Assembly (NCBI RefSeq): GCF_030272615.1
Contig: NC_081411.1
Location: 834,634,136-834,694,135 of the forward strand
DNA from: Cryptomeria japonica
Taxonomy: Eukaryota; Streptophyta; Pinopsida; Cupressales; Cupressaceae
Direction of reading: 5' to 3'
DNA: 60,000 nt
The notes under the pieces were generated by a model. That model saw only the letters and a list, made by a program, of their open reading frames with translations, was not told the origin of the DNA and ran no database searches. The translations under genes and the position numbers were made by a program. This document shows positions 24,113 to 34,103 of this stretch, in pieces. Position 1 is the stretch's first letter. Each line of letters opens with the position of its first letter.

Positions 24113-26076
24113 GATATAAAGTCCTGAAAAAAATTAATAAAAAGCATATAAAGTCCTGAAAAAAATTCAATAAAAAGCATATAAAATCCAACAAAAATGC
24201 AATAAATTCAGATGGTGAAAACCTAGTAAACAAGCACTATCTAAAAAGTGAGTTCCTCCATCTATGAGATCAATTTGCGCACCTATCCACTCCATCTTCT
24301 CGCACTTATCACTTCCATCTATCTTAGCTTATCCATTCCATCTTTCGCATCCATTGCTTTGAACCATTAGCAAGAAATATGTAGCTTACCAATAGTTATA
24401 ACCTTTTGACATACTTGTCGTAGTCACTGTCTTAGATTTTATTAGCATCTATCAATCTGCATTTCTATTCTATCATGGTTTGGATCTTGATCAATTCATA
24501 TATTCATAATAATTTTTGTTTCCATTGGGGGCAAAAATTCCAAATTCCTTTTGCTAAGGTGATCCTTTGAATCTTTAAAAAATCCAAAAACATTCGAAAA
24601 ACTTAAAAAATCCAAAAACATATGGGTTTTGAAACAGATAAAAAGCAACAAAGCAATGAAAATCAAGGCATCTCATCAACAATAGAATCATGAAACTCAG
24701 AAACTGAAGAATCAATCAGCAAGCTATAAAGGATTATCAAAGATCATTCATATCAGTTAATGACCATAAGAACATGTGAATGACATACAAGATTCAATGT
24801 TTATATCTTGATTTTATTGCTAATCATGTACTCTATGCAACTCAAGGATGTCCATGACTAGAGGAGCTATGATGGAGCATGATTATTTTCTTTGATTGTT
24901 GTCTGTGGTTTATCTCTTACTATGGTATGAACTTGTCTCGGGATATGATTGACAAAAGATCAAGGAGGACGTTCCAAGTCATGCATGAAAGGGGATACTC
25001 CTTGTCTATTCTGCAAGCAATACTCAGGTCAGCTTGATCCATTATATCAAGTTGCTTGTATTAACTTGCTATATCAAAATCCATATAAGAAATACTCAGG
25101 TCATCTTGAATCATTATGTCAAGTTGCTTGTATTTTCTTAGAACATTTTAAAGCTCAATGATGAAATCAAGCACTATTACCCGATAGCATATGAAGAATG
25201 GCAGTATAAATTTTAGTTAGAGTATTTCATTAGCTCATTATCCAGTTGCATTATAAGCATTCATTTGTTAGCTGCATTATAAGCATTTCATTTCATTAAC
25301 AGATCAATAGTCATAAATAAAGATTGAGTATACTTGGACAAATAAAAACAATTTGCATTTAATTATTGTAGGTGCATTCATTTTTAATCATTATCCATTT
25401 CATTTTAGCTACATTTTATCATTATATTAATTGCATTCAATTAAGTGCATTTCATTAACCATGTAAAGTATCATCATTATTATCTACATTATCATTTCAT
25501 AACGATCATTTAGTTGCATCTTTTTCACTTAGATTCATAATCATTATAAGCATAACATATAAATAAATAAAAAATCAATCATTAGTGTGTAAATCCGTAT
25601 AAATCATTGCATTAATTTCATTCAATTAAGGTACATATCATTTATCATGTAGTTTATTATTTGCATTATCATTCCATTTATCATTTAGTTGCATGCATAA
25701 AAATCCAAAAACATTTCATTTGTATGTACATCATCGTAAGCATTAAGCAATCATTTCATTTGCATTTTCATATAGGTCATTTGCATTTACATCATTTAAG
25801 TGAAATTTTCATTTGCATTCAGGATAAGTAAAATGAAAATCAAAAGCATTTATCATTTGCATCATGTAAGTCATTATCATCATATCATTATTCATCTACT
25901 CATTTGCATCCATAAAATCAAAGCATATAAGCATATAGAACATCATCAAATAGAGTAACATGCATAAATAAAAGCATCATCATATAGAATCCATGTCTGC
26001 ATATAGATCATCATAAAACAATAAAGTCCAAGTATACAATGATATCAAATAAACAATACAAATGCTCCAAATCAAG
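24113..26076 (+). other. Tat-2 spacer after integrase, with tandem repeats and conserved box
   Basis: Noncoding. At 24112-24200 a unit of about 33 bp (ATAAAGTCCTGAAAAAAATT...) is repeated two to three times. At 24523-24540 is a purine tract (CATTGGGGGCAAAAATTCC) resembling a polypurine primer site. 24838-24915 is the box conserved with Tat-1 10695-10770. 25010-25140 holds two copies of a unit of about 70 bp (ATACTCAGGTCA...TCAAGTTGCTTGTATT). 25190-26060 is built of TCATTTGCAT and CATTATCATT words. Confidence 0.6.
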
Positions 26077-28215
26077 TCACGGCTGTCCTGTACCACTACC
26101 ACCTGACTCTATCCATCTTTGTGGCTGTAGGCGAGAAGATCCTTCAGATGCCTATCTACCATTCTCACCACTCCTCTGAGGAGGTCCCATGACCCCACCA
26201 CTACTAGTATCCATCAACATGGTGGTTTGATAACTACCTGCTCTCTGGCTCTTTGCAACTACCTCCTCATATTGTCGTTGCCAGTAGGAAGTCTCCTTCG
26301 CGACCCAAAATAACGCTCTAACAATGTCCGCTGAGAGAGTACCTGATCCAACCTACTGAATATGATCTAGAAGACCCTAAGTATCCTGCTGTCTCCTAAT
26401 AGCTATGTCTCTCTCAGTCATAAGAGTCTGTATCTATGCTCAAAGCTGATCAATATGTGCTCTCAGATTGTCAATAGTATCATGCCCTAGCACATCATGC
26501 TCTGGTATAACCACATCTAGCATATCCTGCACTAGTGCAACCTGCTCTAGTAAATCCTGTTGTGGTGCATGACCCCCAATCCCCTCACCACCAACCTGTC
26601 CAACTGTTGGAATCTCAGTCCGAGTAACTCTCCGAACCGGTCGTCTAATCAGGGGAACATGATCCTCAGGATCCTCATCATCACCACCATGAGCTGCAAT
26701 AACTCTAGGATTTGGCTGAATCTGTCCAGAATCAATACCTCTCTCGCAACCCCCATCCAGTCCAGTCACCCTCCCTCCTGTCATTGGTAATCCTCTAGGC
26801 GATCTCATCCCTACCGTACTAGTATCCCTCCCAATCCGTCCAACATCTCTCCCACCCATAGGACAAGATCTATCAATCCTGCCAGCCAGTCCAAATGGTC
26901 CTCCGCGAACTCTCAATCGACGTCCTCTCCATCCAGGTCCACCACCACCACCTCCATCCCCACCATCATCTCCACCTCTCCCAGCCTCATGAGAAGCTCT
27001 AAGCTCTCATCTACGTCTCTGTCTCCTGATAACAGGATCATCTGAATCATCATCATCATCTCCTGAGCTAGGAGGAGGATCTGCTGGATTTGTAATCCGA
27101 GGAAATGGATGAGCTAATATATACTGAGCATACTCTGCAGTAACCCCAAGATCCAGAATGTGTAATCTCATATCATATACCACTCTCGGAGTAGTAATAA
27201 ACTCTGCACGAGCAATCTCAAATGACAAAGATGATCCCCAATCTCGCCTATCTCTGTATCATCGCGCATATATCGTCACACCAACAGGCATAGGATGAAT
27301 GATACCAAATTGTCTCAAAATCTAACCAATCAACTATCGCTCAACAATGAAAGGTGTCCGACCAATAAGATATCTACTCTACATAATAAGTGGTAATGTT
27401 TGTGCATCATCCATCCATGGCTCACAATCAACATATGGTCTCCAAGTAATACTATCTAAAGAATCAAGCACCCAATGCCAATACTCCATCTTACCCAGCT
27501 TATGCTGAGTAAGGATACCTGCATAAAAATAAACATATGGCTGCCTCTCTCCACGAACTCTATGATGGATAGGCTGTGTAATAGCAATGTGCTCCCAGCA
27601 CCAGATCTATAATAAAGTACATCCTGTAGATAAAATAGCACTCTCATCATACACAACCTGGTGAAGATCATGATATAAATGTGCCAACATGCAAACACCC
27701 CAAGCATATTGCATCTGATGTTGCATCATGCTCAGAAGAACCTCACCTCATCCAATAGAAAAACCTCAAGATCACCTATCAAGACATATGAATCCTCCAA
27801 TCAAACCAGCCAGAATAACAGAAAGAGTCTCGTAGTACATCACCATATCTACCCATCGGATCTCTCCTCTACCGATGCTCTCATTAGCAAACACGACTCT
27901 GCAAGCCTCCGTCCCAACTCGATCCTGATAATCATACTATACTAGCTCGCCAGCCACCAGGATGTGCAGAATCCTGTAGACATCCTCAAGAGTAACACTA
28001 ATCTCACCCATCGGCAGGTGGAAAGTGTTATGCTCACTGTACCATCTCTCGGCTAAGGCAGTCAACAATCCTCTATTATTTGTAATCTCAGGCATAAATA
28101 ATAAATGCTATAAACCACAAGAATCTATTTGTCTAATCTCGGCCTGGGACAACTCTGGAACCAAATGACGTATGGCCGGTAATTTCTCCCGACACTGGAG
28201 AACATCAAGTTTCTC
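26077..28215 (-). pseudogene. Antisense plant mobile domain (PMD) gene of Tat-2 (broken)
   Basis: Opposite to Tat-2 gag-pol. The minus-strand exon starts after an acceptor-like AAAAACAG at 28216-28223. PMD-type blocks in order are LTALAERWYSEHN (about 28050), EISVTLEDVYRILHI (about 28000), VILAGLIGGFICLDR (about 27810), LAHLYHDLHQVVYDE (about 27680), WCWEHIAI (about 27595) and WVLDSLDSITWRPYV (about 27470). Then come FEIARAEFITTPRVVYDMRL (about 27220), an acidic run DDDDDSDD, a Gly/Arg-rich region, a coiled-coil-like segment near 26450, and the tail GGVMGPP (about 26195), ending at a TGA on 26077-26079. Stops and one or more frame changes break it. Domain order and tail match the Tat-1 antisense gene, so the gene predates their split. 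Confidence 0.82.
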
Positions 28216-29445
28216 CTGTTTTTCAAGAAAAATCAATCAATCAAATCAAACTGAAGCAATCTATGCTATTTATCTTTCAAATCAAATTGAAGCAACTTAA
28301 GCTATCAAATCATTTTAAACCTATCAGTCATGGTTTACTATCAATCACTGAGTTTAATCAAAAACTCTGCTAAGCCCTTGAATCAGAAACTAAATCGATT
28401 TCTTAGGAGCTACTTAATCATCAAATCTATCAATCAAGCTAATTAGAGCTACTTAATCATCAAATTTATCCATCAAGCTAATCAGAGCTACTCAATCATC
28501 AAATCTATCAATCAAGCTAATCAGAGCTACTCAATCTAGTAATCAAAGCTATCTATCGATCTATCAATCATGCAATCACTCAATCACGACTCTATTTCAT
28601 CATACATGCGTATCAAACATGTTAAAACTAATCATCAAAGTGATTTATAGCTTTGTACCTATCAACAATCTCAAATTTAAACAAAAACACTATCTTTTTT
28701 AGCATATGCACTAATCAACGATGCATATGCGCTACTTTAAGCAAAAGCACTAATCAACAATGCATATGCACTAATTGACCATGCATATGCGTTGCTTTGT
28801 GCATTTGCGCTATCCTATTGAACATAAGCGCTAACAAATGACACATATGCGCTACTTTAAGCAAAAGTGCTAACATTCTATACAAATGCACTAAAATACA
28901 GAGCAAATGCGCTAAAACATTCATTTGCGCTAACCAAAATTGCATATGCGCTAAACTAAATTGCAAATGCGCTAATCTAAAATCAAAAAAATCAAAAATT
29001 TCAAAAATTCAAAAAAACAACGCCTAAAACATGAAATTTTGAACGAAAACTTGAAAACAAAGCTCAGGATAAGATACATACCAGATAACCATACTCGGCT
29101 GGCCACTGATATCGTTGAACTCGCTCAAATCGATGACACTCCACTAGAATCACCATTTTGGCCACCTCAGCAAGAATATTCTCTCCAAAAGCTAACAAGG
29201 ATAACAATGAAGTTAAAATTAGCCTTAGTTAATTTTATATTTACTATTTGAAGAGTAATTAATTTCAAAAAGGGGCAATTTAATTTGTTTTTTAACAAAT
29301 AAATTTAATTGACTGAATTTTTATCACATTATCATGAGATTAATCGTTCAAACTTAAATTTCAACAATTTTACGATCAATCTCCTGAGGGGGCACACAAT
29401 CTGGATTTTCAATCTCTATCAGGCATTATCGAGACTTGATTTAAT
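28216..29445 (-). promoter_or_regulatory. Leader or promoter region of the Tat-2 antisense gene, with motif array
   Basis: Read on the minus strand, from 29445 down. A TATA-like TATAAAAT is at 29232-29239. At 28700-28975 there are about 14 motifs whose minus-strand form is TTAGCGC or TTAGTGC followed by ATTTGC, ATATGC or TTTTGC, the same words as in the Tat-2 gag leader. At 28408-28545 a 39-bp unit (GAGCTACTTAATCATCAAAT... on the + strand) is repeated about 3.5 times. An extra purine tract, TTTCAAAAAGGGGCAA, lies on the + strand at 29263-29278. The small open frames here (29039, 29309) have no recognisable content. Confidence 0.5.
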
Positions 29446-29490
29446 CTTTGAAACAATGTTGTCTCAACATCATTTCAAAGAGGGGCAAAA
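29446..29490 (+). promoter_or_regulatory. Tat-2 polypurine tract with preceding hairpin
   Basis: The run AGAGGGGCAAAA ends at 29490, immediately before the 3' LTR. Directly upstream, 29446-29480 forms an inverted repeat: CTTTGAAA pairs with TTTCAAAG and inner ATGTTG pairs with CAACAT, around a small loop. Tat-1 has a hairpin of different inner sequence at the same place. Confidence 0.75.
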
Positions 29491-30709
29491 TGTATACACC
29501 TTAAAATTGGCTATGAGCAATTAAATAAATATTTTATATTTATTTAATAATTATTCATCTATTAAATAGTTAATTTGAAAAGATTAATTAATTTAATTCA
29601 TTTTCATATCTTTATATTAATTAATATTTTATTAATTAATTCATTTTCCTATTCTTCTAATAAATTAAATGTCTAATATTTAATTATCCTTATAACCAAG
29701 TTAATTAAATATCTAATATTTAATTATTCCTCTAAACAAGTTAATTAAATATCTAATATTTAATTATCTCCTCCAATAATTAAATATCCAATAATTAATA
29801 GTTATTCTCCTATCCTATAGTCTCAAATATTAAATAATTATTAAATTATTTAATCCCTTATCCAACTCACCCTCCATCTCCACTTCATCTTCCCTTTGCC
29901 AACTCATCCATCATGTGGCTAAGGAAATTAATATTTCTTAAATATTAATTCATGATTTATCTCCAACCTCCAAAATTAATGAATATTGTGTACGTACACA
30001 TATTTCATAACCATTTCCTATATTCTCTCCAACACCCCTACTCCTAGGAAGGACTTGAGTCCACTTGTCCTATCATGCCTAAATTTCCTCCAACCATCCC
30101 TAGATTCCCTCAGTCAGCAACCCAGTCAAGGTGAGATGAGTGACACTTGTCTTCTCCTTCCCCCTTTCTCTCAACCTTCACCTTTTCTCATAGCCATCCG
30201 AATTTGCAGATCTGATCATGACCGTTGATCTGAGCCACATCATCTTATCCTCTCAAAGTCTATAAAATCAAGAGCTTCAGTTGAGAGAGAGTTAGACTTC
30301 AAGAGACTGCAAGTGCATTTTGCAAGCTAATCATATGCATCTGTGAGTTTTTGAAGAAAATAACAAATAACAATTATCATATAGTATCATTTAGCATTAT
30401 CATTTAGTATAATCATGTAGCATTTGCATATCATAGTATCAGTTAACTACAAGTTATCAGTCCATTCTTCATATGCCATCTTGGAAGCCAACAGTGCATT
30501 GTCTAAGAGCACACCATCTGCAACCAGGAACAGTGGAGTTAGGACACAATGAGACATAAATCATGAAGGTAAAATAATGTTTTATTTTAATATGTACTTC
30601 ATGTAGTTTCATTGGTTGAATTTGGATTTCATGTATGCATTTCCATTTGTATTTTGTGAAACTAACTTATTATAGGTAATATTCTAAGGATGAAATTCAA
30701 GCTCACACA
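29491..30709 (+). repeat. Tat-2 3' LTR
   Basis: Nearly identical to 12897-14115 and of the same length. Ends TGTATACACC and GCTCACACA are intact. The TATA box TATAAAAT is at 30261-30268. Only a handful of differences are visible in the right two thirds; most lie at about 29600-29700. Confidence 0.96.
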
Positions 30710-30714
30710 GGTTC
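30710..30714. repeat. Target-site duplication of Tat-2, right copy (GGTTC)
   Basis: Identical to 12892-12896. On its right the Tat-1 integrase resumes on the minus strand. Confidence 0.95.
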
Positions 30715-31305
30715 AACTAAAGATGCCAATCTCACCCAGTGTCGTTGACAACTTTCTTTAAAATTTTCAAAATGGTTGTATGTGTTGCCTCTGCTTGACC
30801 GTTGCTATGGGGATAGTAGGGCATTGCAAAACATTGCTCAATGTGAAATTGGTCGCAAAGTTCACTCACTTCTTGATTTTTGAAGGGTTGCTCATTGTCA
30901 GCTACAATGCACATGGAGACTTCATACCTGCAAATGATGTAATTCATAATGAACTTAGTTATTTGTTTTCCCGTTGTGAAGGTCATTGGGATTCCTTCAA
31001 CCCATTTGCTAAATTACTTCATAGTTGTGAGTATAAACTTATGTGCATTGGAAGAGGTAGGGTGTATTTTCCCCACAAGATCTAATCCCCATTGTCAAAA
31101 TGGCCATTGTGATGTTATTGGTTGAAGATCTTGAGCAAGTGCATGGATCAGGTTTCCATGTATTTGGTACTGCTTGCATCTTTGAATATACTTGTAAGCA
31201 TCTTTTTCTATTGTAGACCAATAATAACTTGTTCGCAATAGTGTTTTTTCTAGAGCTTTTCCAAAAGAATGTGCCCCACATATGTCATCATGGACTTATT
31301 TTAGG
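30715..31305 (-). pseudogene. Tat-1 integrase, N-terminal zinc region and catalytic core
   Basis: Minus-strand integrase read from right to left. The zinc region near 31290-31190 includes DDICGAHSFGKALEKT and CKQYQIHGN, where the second Cys of the finger reads Tyr. The core has GLDLVGKIHP (first Asp, about 31080), VADNEQPFKN (second Asp, about 30895) and HSNGQAEATH (Glu, about 30805). It ends LKILKKVVNDTG and is then cut by Tat-2; the remainder is at 12418-12896. Stops break the frame near 31150 and 31035. Confidence 0.9.
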
Positions 31306-31439
31306 GTGATTTGTGCTTACTCAAAATTGAGGCATCTAAGAAAAGTGTTGTCTACACTCTTTCTGTATAAATTGTCAGCAACATGAGTGAATTTCTTTCC
31401 AATTGTCAGATGAGTGTTTTTCTTTGATTTCATGAAAGA

Positions 31440-31990
31440 TCACGAGATACATATTGATCATGAAGGTATGTATATATATCTCTATACCATGGGGACTTGG
31501 GTCCTGCTATCATACCTACATATTCAATGGATGGTATTTCATAAGTTGGCACAATTAGTTGTTCCAATTGAAAGTCAAAGTGAGTCCCATTGTTATGCAT
31601 ATCCAAGAGAGAGCCTACTATTATCATTGCATCGACTATCTTGTTTTGCGCTCTTGGTATTTGTTTAAATGTTACATTAGTGAAGTGTTGTTTGCATTGT
31701 CCACCAATTGTTTGTAGGGTGTCAAATTATCATCTTTTGTATTGTAATCATCATTGACCTGGTTAATAATGAGTTTTGAGTCTTCGAAGACTTGTAGTTC
31801 CATGATTTTCCATTGTAGTGTAATACGAAGTCCTATCACCAGGGCTTCATATTCAACAATGTTATTGGTGCAAGGGAAGTTGATCCTGAATGATTTGGGA
31901 ATGGAATCTCCTTGAGGAGTTATGAATAGAATTATTTTCCTACTCCATGATTTGTGTGAGACCCATCAAAGTAAAGTTTCCAGTTTGCTT
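31440..31990 (-). pseudogene. Tat-1 second (archaeal-type) RNase H
   Basis: Decayed frames on the minus strand read YFDGSH with the first Asp (about 31965), IILFITPQGD, INFPCTNNIVEYEAL with the Glu (about 31860-31830), LRITLQWKIMELQVFEDSKLI with the next Asp (about 31775), and a TKDDNLTPYKQLV block. These align with the second RNase H of Tat-2 (22378-22730). It follows the gypsy RNase H as in other Tat elements. Frame changes and stops are frequent. Confidence 0.8.
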
Positions 31991-32099
31991 GTGTTGATAC
32001 TGCAAATACTGATTCATCTAAAAAATCTACCACCATCAGATGACTATCTTGTAGGGGTGCCTCTGCAAGTTGATCTGCTATGATTTGTCCCTTGATGGT

Positions 32100-33670
32100 T
32101 TTTCTGCCGACATATTCAACATGTCGAATTCATTCAATATTATGACCCACTTGGCAATTTATTCGGTTAATGCTACTCTGTTCATCAAGTACTTGAGTGG
32201 ATCAAAGTGTGCAATGGGTTTGAATTTATGACTCAACATATAGTGCCTTAGTTTTTGTGATGCAAAAACTATTACAAGACATGCTCTTTTTATTGGTGTG
32301 TAATTGATTTCATATCCAATGAGCATTCTACTGATGTAGTATACAACTCTTTCTTTCCCTTGTTCATCATGTTGTGTTAGAAGAGAACCTAAAGAGGAAT
32401 TTGTTGCAGCTATATACATGAGTAATGGTTTCCCATGTATGGGTTGAACCAAGACTGGTATAGACAAAAGATATTATTTTAGTGTCTGGAATGCCTCTTG
32501 GCATTGTTGTGTCCATTTCAATGTAACACCTTTCTTTAAAATATGTTGAAATGATTGACACTTTTCTGCCAATTGGGAGAAGAAGCATCTTATGGATTGT
32601 AATTTGTCCTGCAAGCTTCTGAGTTTCTTGAGTGTAGTGGGTGATGGCACGTCTATAATGGATTTTACTTTCTCTGGCTCTATTTCAATGTCATGAATGG
32701 ATACAATGAATCCCAAGAGTTTGCCAAATGTTACTCTGAAAACACTTTTTTTTGGATTGAGTCGTACATTGTATTGCTCAAGTCTATCAAATATTTTAGC
32801 CAATATGTTTAGATGATCATCTCTTGTGTTGGATTTTCTATAAAATCATCGACGTAGTCTTCCATGATTGTGTGTATCATATCGTGGAATAAAGTGGTCA
32901 TTTCCCTTTGATAAGTAACACCTGCATTTTTAAGGCCAAACAACGTCACATTCTAGCAATATGTTCACCACGAACAAGTGAATGTTTAGGTTAGTCTTCT
33001 GGTGCAATTTTGATTTGATTATAACCAGAAAAACCATCCATGACTGATAGCATTTCATTTCCAGCTGTCAAGTCTACTATCATGTCTATGTTAGGGAGTG
33101 GAAAATCATCCTTTGGGCAAGCCTTGTTGAGATCTCTGAAGTCGGAGTAGATCCTGATACCTCTAGTAAGTTTAGTTACTGGGACTAGATTTGAAATCCA
33201 CTCAACATAGTCTATGGGTCTAATGAAACCCACTTTCAACAACTTGTGTAGCTCGATTTTGACTAAGAAAGCTATGTGACGGTGCATCTTCCTAAGCTTA
33301 TGTTTATATGGTTTTTCTCCTGGCAGTAATGGTAAATGATGTAAGACCAATTTAGGATCTAAGCCTGGCATATCTTCATAAGACCATGTAAAATTGATTG
33401 GTCTTTGTTTAAAGAATTTGATAAACTTCTCTTTTTCTATTGGATTCAGGAACTTTGCTAGGAGTATATTATGAACATTTTTCAGCATCACGGATGTTGA
33501 TTTCTTCGGTTTCTTCTATCAATAGTGTTGATTGTTCTTTATCAATAGGAAGAGTGTCCATTATGTTATGAGTAATATTTTGTGCTTCTCCAAAATATGC
33601 AGTCTTCTCCAAATCTATTGCAAAGCCATCCATGTAATCATCATAAGGTATTTTGTTCCTTGCACCCAAG
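32100..33670 (-). pseudogene. Tat-1 reverse transcriptase and gypsy RNase H
   Basis: Minus strand. 33491-32991 carries the RT fingers and palm (HKLRKMHRHIAFLVKIEL, FRDLNKACPKDDFPLPNID, MDGFSGYNQIKIAPED). The catalytic YVDD is intact at 32845-32856 in a region with frame changes. 32803-32474 is the RT thumb and connection (LNPKKSVFRV...LGFIVS). 32467-32159 is RNase H (LLMYIAATNSSLGSLLTQH and GKERVVYYISRMLIGYE); the aligned Asp of the first motif reads Ala-Ala-Thr in both Tat copies. Sequence and order match Tat-2 closely. Confidence 0.92.
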
Positions 33671-34103
33671 AATTAAGCTATGGCTTCATCATTTTGAAAC
33701 CAGACTAATTGTTGTTTTTATTTTTGCCCCAAATCTATTAAGTGAGGATACTTAAGAAAAAGATCTTATTCTTCTGTTGGAAGAGATGTTGTCAAGAGCA
33801 TAAAAAATGTATTGTTGTCATAGACATTTTTTACGGATGGTGGATAGATTGGTATATCTTCATATTAAATGCCATCATCTTTATCTGGTTGGTTGTCATA
33901 AGCTCTAAAGACTGAATATGTGCTACAACTGTGGGTAGATAGGAATTCATAATCATGTGAATTAGTAGTTACACTTTCTACATAGGTTTCTCTTTTGAAT
34001 TCCTCTTCATCAATTTCCTCAATTGGAGATAGAGGAGTTTCATTTGTGTTGATGATATATGGGAAAGTAGTCTTATTTGTATCGTCTTCTTCTATGATAG
34101 TCG
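33671..34103 (-). pseudogene. Tat-1 acidic spacer before RT
   Basis: Minus-strand frames in pieces give acidic, Ser/Thr-rich sequence (for example SPIEEIDEEEFKRETYVE near 34030-33970) without enzyme motifs, corresponding to 19918-20870 of Tat-2. It is cut at 34103 by Chromo-1 and was continuous with 41618-41790 before that insertion. Confidence 0.65.

Larger units (their letters stand above)
12897..30709 (+). mobile_element. Tat-2: Ty3/gypsy Tat-type retrotransposon
   Basis: Complete element of 17.8 kb with equal-length LTRs (1219 bp each), a perfect 5-bp duplication, a primer-site-like segment after the 5' LTR, and a polypurine tract before the 3' LTR. Order: leader, gag, zinc knuckle and protease, G-patch, charged linker, RT, RNase H, second RNase H, integrase, long spacer, antisense PMD gene, 3' LTR. 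By eye the LTRs differ at roughly two dozen sites, mostly in their AT-rich left third, so this is the youngest large insertion here. Coding frames still hold stops and frame changes, so it is not autonomous. Confidence 0.96.

Noticed and set aside
26560-26790. + strand frame opposite the Tat-2 antisense gene
   Set aside because: Composition follows from the complement of the Gly/Arg-rich PMD tail. No domain.
28754-28966. Minus-strand frame of repeated LAHMQ-like residues
   Set aside because: It is the translation of the short-motif array. Regular residues reflect DNA repeats, not a protein.
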